Below are positions 61,157 through 64,000 of a stretch of 64,000 nt of DNA, in pieces (position 1 is the stretch's first letter; each line of letters begins with the position of its first letter). The position numbers and the translations under genes are program-made. This DNA comes from Paraburkholderia hospita (lineage in GTDB: Bacteria; Pseudomonadota; Gammaproteobacteria; Burkholderiales; Burkholderiaceae), in assembly GCF_002902965.1 (NCBI RefSeq), contig NZ_CP026106.1, forward strand, positions 2,790,001-2,854,000. The letters are read 5' to 3'. The notes beneath the pieces were generated by a model. That model was not told where the DNA came from, did no database searches, and saw only the letters and a list, made by a program, of their open reading frames with translations.

Positions 61157-61567
61157 ATGAACACCTTTATCGAACAACGCAAGGATGCACTGCTGCTCGT
61201 CGCACGCGTGCTGCTGGTAGTACTTTTCGTGCTGTTTGGCTGGAGCAAGCTCACCGGCTTCTCAGGCACAGAGCAATACATGGCGTCGACGGGCGCGCCC
61301 GTCCCGGCATTGGCTGCCGTGATCGCGATCGTAATGGAACTGGCCGTTGGTATCGTCATTGCCGTGGGCTTCAAGACGCGCGTGCTTGCACTGCTGCTCG
61401 CGGTCTATACGCTTGGCACCGCGTTCATCGGCCACCACTTCTGGACGCAGACGGGCATGGAGCAGTACGTCAACATGATCAACTTCTACAAGAACATCAG
61501 CATCATTGGCGGCTTGCTGCTGTTGTTCGTGACGGGTCCGGGCAAGTACTCGATCGATCGCGCATAA
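61157..61567 (+). CDS. DoxX family membrane protein
   Basis: Membrane protein of 136 residues with four hydrophobic segments. LLLVARVLLVVLFVLFGWSK near residue 11, then GTEQYMASTGAPVPALAAVI and the third-fourth helices with GHHFWTQTG (near 95) match the DoxX family, which has been tied to thiosulfate oxidation and to redox protection of the membrane. AGAGG lies eight bases before ATG 61157. It is the second gene of the pirin unit and ends at a terminator. Confidence 0.87.
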   Translation: MNTFIEQRKDALLLVARVLLVVLFVLFGWSKLTGFSGTEQYMASTGAPVPALAAVIAIVMELAVGIVIAVGFKTRVLALLLAVYTLGTAFIGHHFWTQTGMEQYVNMINFYKNISIIGGLLLLFVTGPGKYSIDRA

Positions 61568-61595
61568 ACGACGCAAGCGGCTTTATGAGTTGTCA

Positions 61596-61623
61596 GCAGG
61601 GCGGCCTTCTGGCCGCCCTGTTT
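61596..61623 (+). terminator. terminator of the pirin-DoxX unit
   Basis: CAGGGCGGCC (61596-61605) and GGCCGCCCTG (61610-61619) form a perfect 10-bp stem with loop TTCT, followed by TTTC. It lies 29 bases after the DoxX stop. Confidence 0.8.
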
Positions 61624-61852
61624 CGTTGTTTGCAAAGTAACGCCGTGTACTTTCGGCGTGAATGCAAAACTCTTGTCGTGTTCGCGGCGTAGCCGAAATT
61701 GATGTGATGAAAGTCCGCCGGCCTGCATGGGGTCACGTGCACGCAGACCTACAAGTCTCTAGTGGGCGGTATGCAGATGCGTCCGGCACAACTGTGATAT
61801 ATAGGGAAAACCCGTAAATTGCAGTTGTTCCTTCTTGTAGAGTAGTACCAGC

Positions 61853-61987
61853 ATGAAACGCATTGCCGCCTTTTGTCTGACGACGTGGTCCGCCGCCGCG
61901 CTCCTTTATTTTGGCCAGCACTCGGTTGCGCTCATCGCATTGAGCGGAGTCGTCGTGTTCGGCGGATACGATCTGCTGCGCCCCTAA
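61853..61987 (+). CDS. 44-residue two-helix membrane protein
   Basis: A short frame reads MKRIAAFCLTTWSAAALLYF then GQHSVALIALSGVVVFGGYD and ends LLRP. It would have two membrane segments separated by GQHS, with a positive N-terminus. The ribosome site is weak (AGAGTAGTA), and a small TATATA patch about 55 bases upstream may be a promoter. Size and layout resemble other stress-linked small membrane proteins. It stands alone between the DoxX terminator and the desaturase gene; whether it is expressed is open. Confidence 0.45.
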   Translation: MKRIAAFCLTTWSAAALLYFGQHSVALIALSGVVVFGGYDLLRP

Positions 61988-62155
61988 GTCCCTGTTCCGC
62001 CGCGCGCCGTCGCGCGCTCGCCGCCACTTGATGGAAAGCCATCATTTTTCGGCGTGAGGCTTCGCTCTCCTTCAACTATCTTTGTGCAAACGGAATGTGT
62101 CCCTGAAGCGCTGCGCTGATGGGATTCCCGCAAATCACAAAGAAGGAGACGACTC

Positions 62156-63190
62156 ATGTCCTCGAGCTCTGCCGTCGACGGCGGCAGCACCGCCACGCCC
62201 AGTCCCACCGATCCCTCCTTCGACGCACGCATCGCCGAGCAGTGGTATCAGCCGCGCATTCCGCGCGCGGTGCTCAAGGAACTGATGAAGCGCGACGATG
62301 CGGCGGGCCTGCGCAATTTCATTCCGTGGTTCGCGTTGCTCGTCGCGTCCGGCGCGGTCGCGGCCTTCACATGGGGAACATGGTGGGCCATCCCTGCATT
62401 CTTCGTGTACGGCACGATCTATTCGTCGAGCGACGCGCGCTGGCATGAGCTGTCGCACGGCACACCGTTCAAGACGCGCTGGATCAACGACGCGTTCTAT
62501 CACCTGTCGTCGTTCATGACGATCCGCGAAGGCTACTGGTGGCGCTGGAGCCATGCGCGCCATCACACGCACACGTACTTTCAGATGCGCGACCCCGAGA
62601 TCCAGGTCACGCGCCCGACCAAAGTGCTGCCCATCGTCGTGGATTTCGTGGGGCTGGTCGGCTGCACACTCGAAATCGGCAAGATCGTGCGTCATGCGTT
62701 CGGCCGCGTCGATGCCGCCACCGACGCGTTTCTGCCCGCGAGCGAAAAGCCGAAAATGATCTGGTCGTGCCGTATCTATCTGGCCGTCGTGATCGGCACG
62801 ATTGCACTCGCGGTCGCAATGCACAGCTTCCTGCCGCTGATGTTCGTATGGACGCCGCGCTTTTACGGCGGCTGGCTGCATCAACTGCTCGGCCTCACGC
62901 AGCATGCGGGGCTCGCTGTCAACGTGAAGGATCACCGGCTGAACACGCGCACCGTGCAGACCAACTTCGTGTTCCGCTTTCTCTATCTGAACATGAACTA
63001 TCACCTCGAACATCATTTGCTGCCGATGGTGCCGTTCCATGCGCTGCCGCGCCTTCACGAAGCGATCAAGGAGCAGTTGCCACCCGCGTACCCAAGCGTG
63101 TATGCCGCGTATCGCGAGATGCTGCCCGCGTTGTGGAAGCAGCGCACCGACCCGACGCACGTGATCGAGCGGACCCTTCCCGCAGCGTGA
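62156..63190 (+). CDS. MocD/fatty-acid-desaturase-type membrane di-iron oxygenase
   Basis: Membrane enzyme of 344 residues with the three histidine boxes of the desaturase/hydroxylase family: WHELSH near 97-101, HARHHTH near 133-139, and NYHLEHH near 281-287. Several hydrophobic helices surround them. It uses O2 and electrons from a ferredoxin; the next gene encodes a Rieske ferredoxin and the following one a reductase, the same trio as MocD-MocE-MocF of rhizopine catabolism. Substrate here may be a fatty acyl chain or a cyclitol. AAGGAG lies eight bases ahead of the ATG. Confidence 0.87.
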   Translation: MSSSSAVDGGSTATPSPTDPSFDARIAEQWYQPRIPRAVLKELMKRDDAAGLRNFIPWFALLVASGAVAAFTWGTWWAIPAFFVYGTIYSSSDARWHELSHGTPFKTRWINDAFYHLSSFMTIREGYWWRWSHARHHTHTYFQMRDPEIQVTRPTKVLPIVVDFVGLVGCTLEIGKIVRHAFGRVDAATDAFLPASEKPKMIWSCRIYLAVVIGTIALAVAMHSFLPLMFVWTPRFYGGWLHQLLGLTQHAGLAVNVKDHRLNTRTVQTNFVFRFLYLNMNYHLEHHLLPMVPFHALPRLHEAIKEQLPPAYPSVYAAYREMLPALWKQRTDPTHVIERTLPAA

Positions 63191-63231
63191 TCGCCGCGAC
63201 CAACGCACAAAGAACATTGGAGGAGATAGCC

Positions 63232-63579
63232 ATGAGCGTCGAAACGAATGCAAAGGTCCACTGGATTGCCGCTTGCGCGCCCGACGATATCGACGAGGAA
63301 GACGTGATGCGCTTCGATCACGATGGCGCGAGCTACGCGGTCTATCGCATCGCGGAAGGCTACTACGCATCGGATGGCTGGTGCACGCATGAGCAGGCGC
63401 ATCTCGCCGATGGCTTCGTCGTCAATCGCGAGATCGAATGTCCGCTGCATCAAGGGCGCTTTGACATTCCGAGCGGCAAGGCGAAGAGCGCGCCCGTTTG
63501 CGTGCATCTGAAGACCTATCCGGTGCGCGTCGAAGAGGGCGAAGTTCTGCTCGGCCTTCCCGTACAGGACGCATCATGA
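63232..63579 (+). CDS. MocE-type Rieske 2Fe-2S ferredoxin
   Basis: Soluble electron carrier of 115 residues. The Rieske cluster ligands are C-x-H in YASDGWCTHEQAHLADG (near 54-56) and C-x2-H in IECPLHQGRFDIPSGKA (near 74-77), with the usual Pro-rich close (KTYPVRVEEGEVLLGLP). It should carry electrons from the reductase encoded next to the membrane oxygenase encoded before. GGAGGAGA is seven bases ahead of the ATG, and its stop overlaps the reductase start (ATGA). Confidence 0.9.
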   Translation: MSVETNAKVHWIAACAPDDIDEEDVMRFDHDGASYAVYRIAEGYYASDGWCTHEQAHLADGFVVNREIECPLHQGRFDIPSGKAKSAPVCVHLKTYPVRVEEGEVLLGLPVQDAS

Positions 63580-64000
63580 GCGCGCAACCCGCGATGGTGA
63601 TTGTCGGCGCAGGCCAATGCGGCGTGCGCACCGCAGCCGCGCTGCGCGAGAACGGCTGGGAGGGCGAAATAACACTGCTCGGCAACGAAGGCTCGGCACC
63701 GTACGACCGGCCGCCGCTGTCGAAAGCCGTGCTGCTCGGCGAACGCAGCACCGCGCAATGCGCGTTCTACGACGACGCGTTCTATCGCGACCAGCGCATC
63801 GACTTACGCGTCGATGCCTGCGTGCAGCAGATCGATCGCGGCGCGCGCAAGGTCGTGTTGCGCGACGCACGCACGATCGACTATCAGCGTCTGCTGATCG
63901 CGACGGGCGCCGAGCCGCGGCGGCTCGACGTGCCGGGCGCGAATCTCGATGGCGTGCATCTGCTGCGCACTGCAAGCGATGCCAACGCGCTCGCCGAAGT
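63576..64000 (+). CDS. FAD-dependent ferredoxin reductase, partial
   Basis: The first 141 residues are visible; the gene runs past the right edge. AMVIVGAGQCGVRTAAALRE is the FAD-binding Rossmann motif, SAPYDRPPLSKAVLLGE near 42-57 is the classic segment of rubredoxin/ferredoxin reductases, and LLIATGAEPRRLDVPG near 107-122 is the second nucleotide-binding region of the class. It should take electrons from NAD(P)H to the Rieske protein. Its start overlaps the ferredoxin stop, so the three genes are one operon. Confidence 0.88.
   Translation, partial: MSAQPAMVIVGAGQCGVRTAAALRENGWEGEITLLGNEGSAPYDRPPLSKAVLLGERSTAQCAFYDDAFYRDQRIDLRVDACVQQIDRGARKVVLRDARTIDYQRLLIATGAEPRRLDVPGANLDGVHLLRTASDANALAE

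Noticed and set aside
1..64000. CRISPR array, toxin-antitoxin pair, restriction or phage-defence genes, prophage
   Set aside because: No array of regular short repeats with spacers, no recognisable defence or phage protein was found when reading through all regions.

Overview
The window comes from a high-GC beta-proteobacterium of the Burkholderiaceae, most probably Paraburkholderia or a close relative. The grounds are a Burkholderia-type general porin with many Asn/Gly-rich loops, two H-NS-family proteins (one with a long Lys/Ala tail of a kind seen in Burkholderiales), divergent pcaQ/pcaHG protocatechuate genes, the DUF3311 plus sodium:solute symporter pair, and gene content that is mostly metabolic with many LysR regulators. 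No rRNA, tRNA, CRISPR array, prophage, intact insertion sequence or recognisable defence system is visible. Gene calls rest on reading the translated proteins and upstream sites by eye; no database search was run.

Region by region. 1-5.3 kb is a stress/low-oxygen island: a partial phasin-like gene, four universal stress protein genes, an Acg-type nitroreductase-fold protein, a one-haem cytochrome c and a small unknown. Both divergent promoter regions carry paired FNR/Anr-like boxes, one facing each gene. 5.6-6.2 kb is yigZ. 6.3-12.1 kb is a leftward catabolic cluster (aldehyde dehydrogenase, MFS transporter, enolase-superfamily dehydratase, GMC oxidoreductase) whose substrate is not clear. 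12.5-18.4 kb holds an H-NS/H1-like protein, two DedA fusions (DedA-PAP2-LssY and DedA-rhodanese), a small membrane protein and a MASE2-GGDEF diguanylate cyclase. 18.8-25.5 kb has a GcvA-like regulator, a Pit phosphate transporter facing a PPK2 polyphosphate kinase, a VOC protein, gamma-glutamyltransferase and a decayed ABC-ATPase gene. 25.6-31.1 kb has a DHA2-type exporter and a tightly coupled four-gene operon (CDP-alcohol phosphatidyltransferase, 2OG-Fe(II) oxygenase, HpnL-like membrane protein, nucleotidyltransferase) that looks like an uncharacterised CDP-activated lipid or phosphodiester pathway.

31.3-37.0 kb holds small envelope proteins, a HIT protein, a three-copy repeat with DnaA-box-like 9-mers, the porin with a possible upstream small RNA, and a YdjM-like membrane protein. 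37.2-42.6 kb is an amino-acid module: AGCS symporter, DadA-like oxidase, AmaB-type dehydrogenase and a divergent XRE-cupin regulator. 43.4-47.2 kb is aromatic catabolism (hppD-like, pcaQ, pcaHG). 47.3-52.3 kb has a class II aldolase, a small H-NS-like protein, an acyl-CoA synthetase, DUF3892 and DUF72 proteins. 52.5-57.3 kb pairs a PhoD-like phosphatase with an unknown protein, followed by a PBP1A-type peptidoglycan synthase. 57.4-61.6 kb has the SSS symporter pair and a LysR/pirin/DoxX group. 62.2-64 kb starts a MocD/MocE/reductase three-component monooxygenase or desaturase that runs off the right edge.

The most striking non-coding structure is a 593-bp element present twice (27094-27686 and 42673-43265). 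Each copy is an inverted repeat built from 81-bp outer arms, 27-bp inner arms and an 84-bp central loop, with the same total length at both loci. It carries no credible gene.
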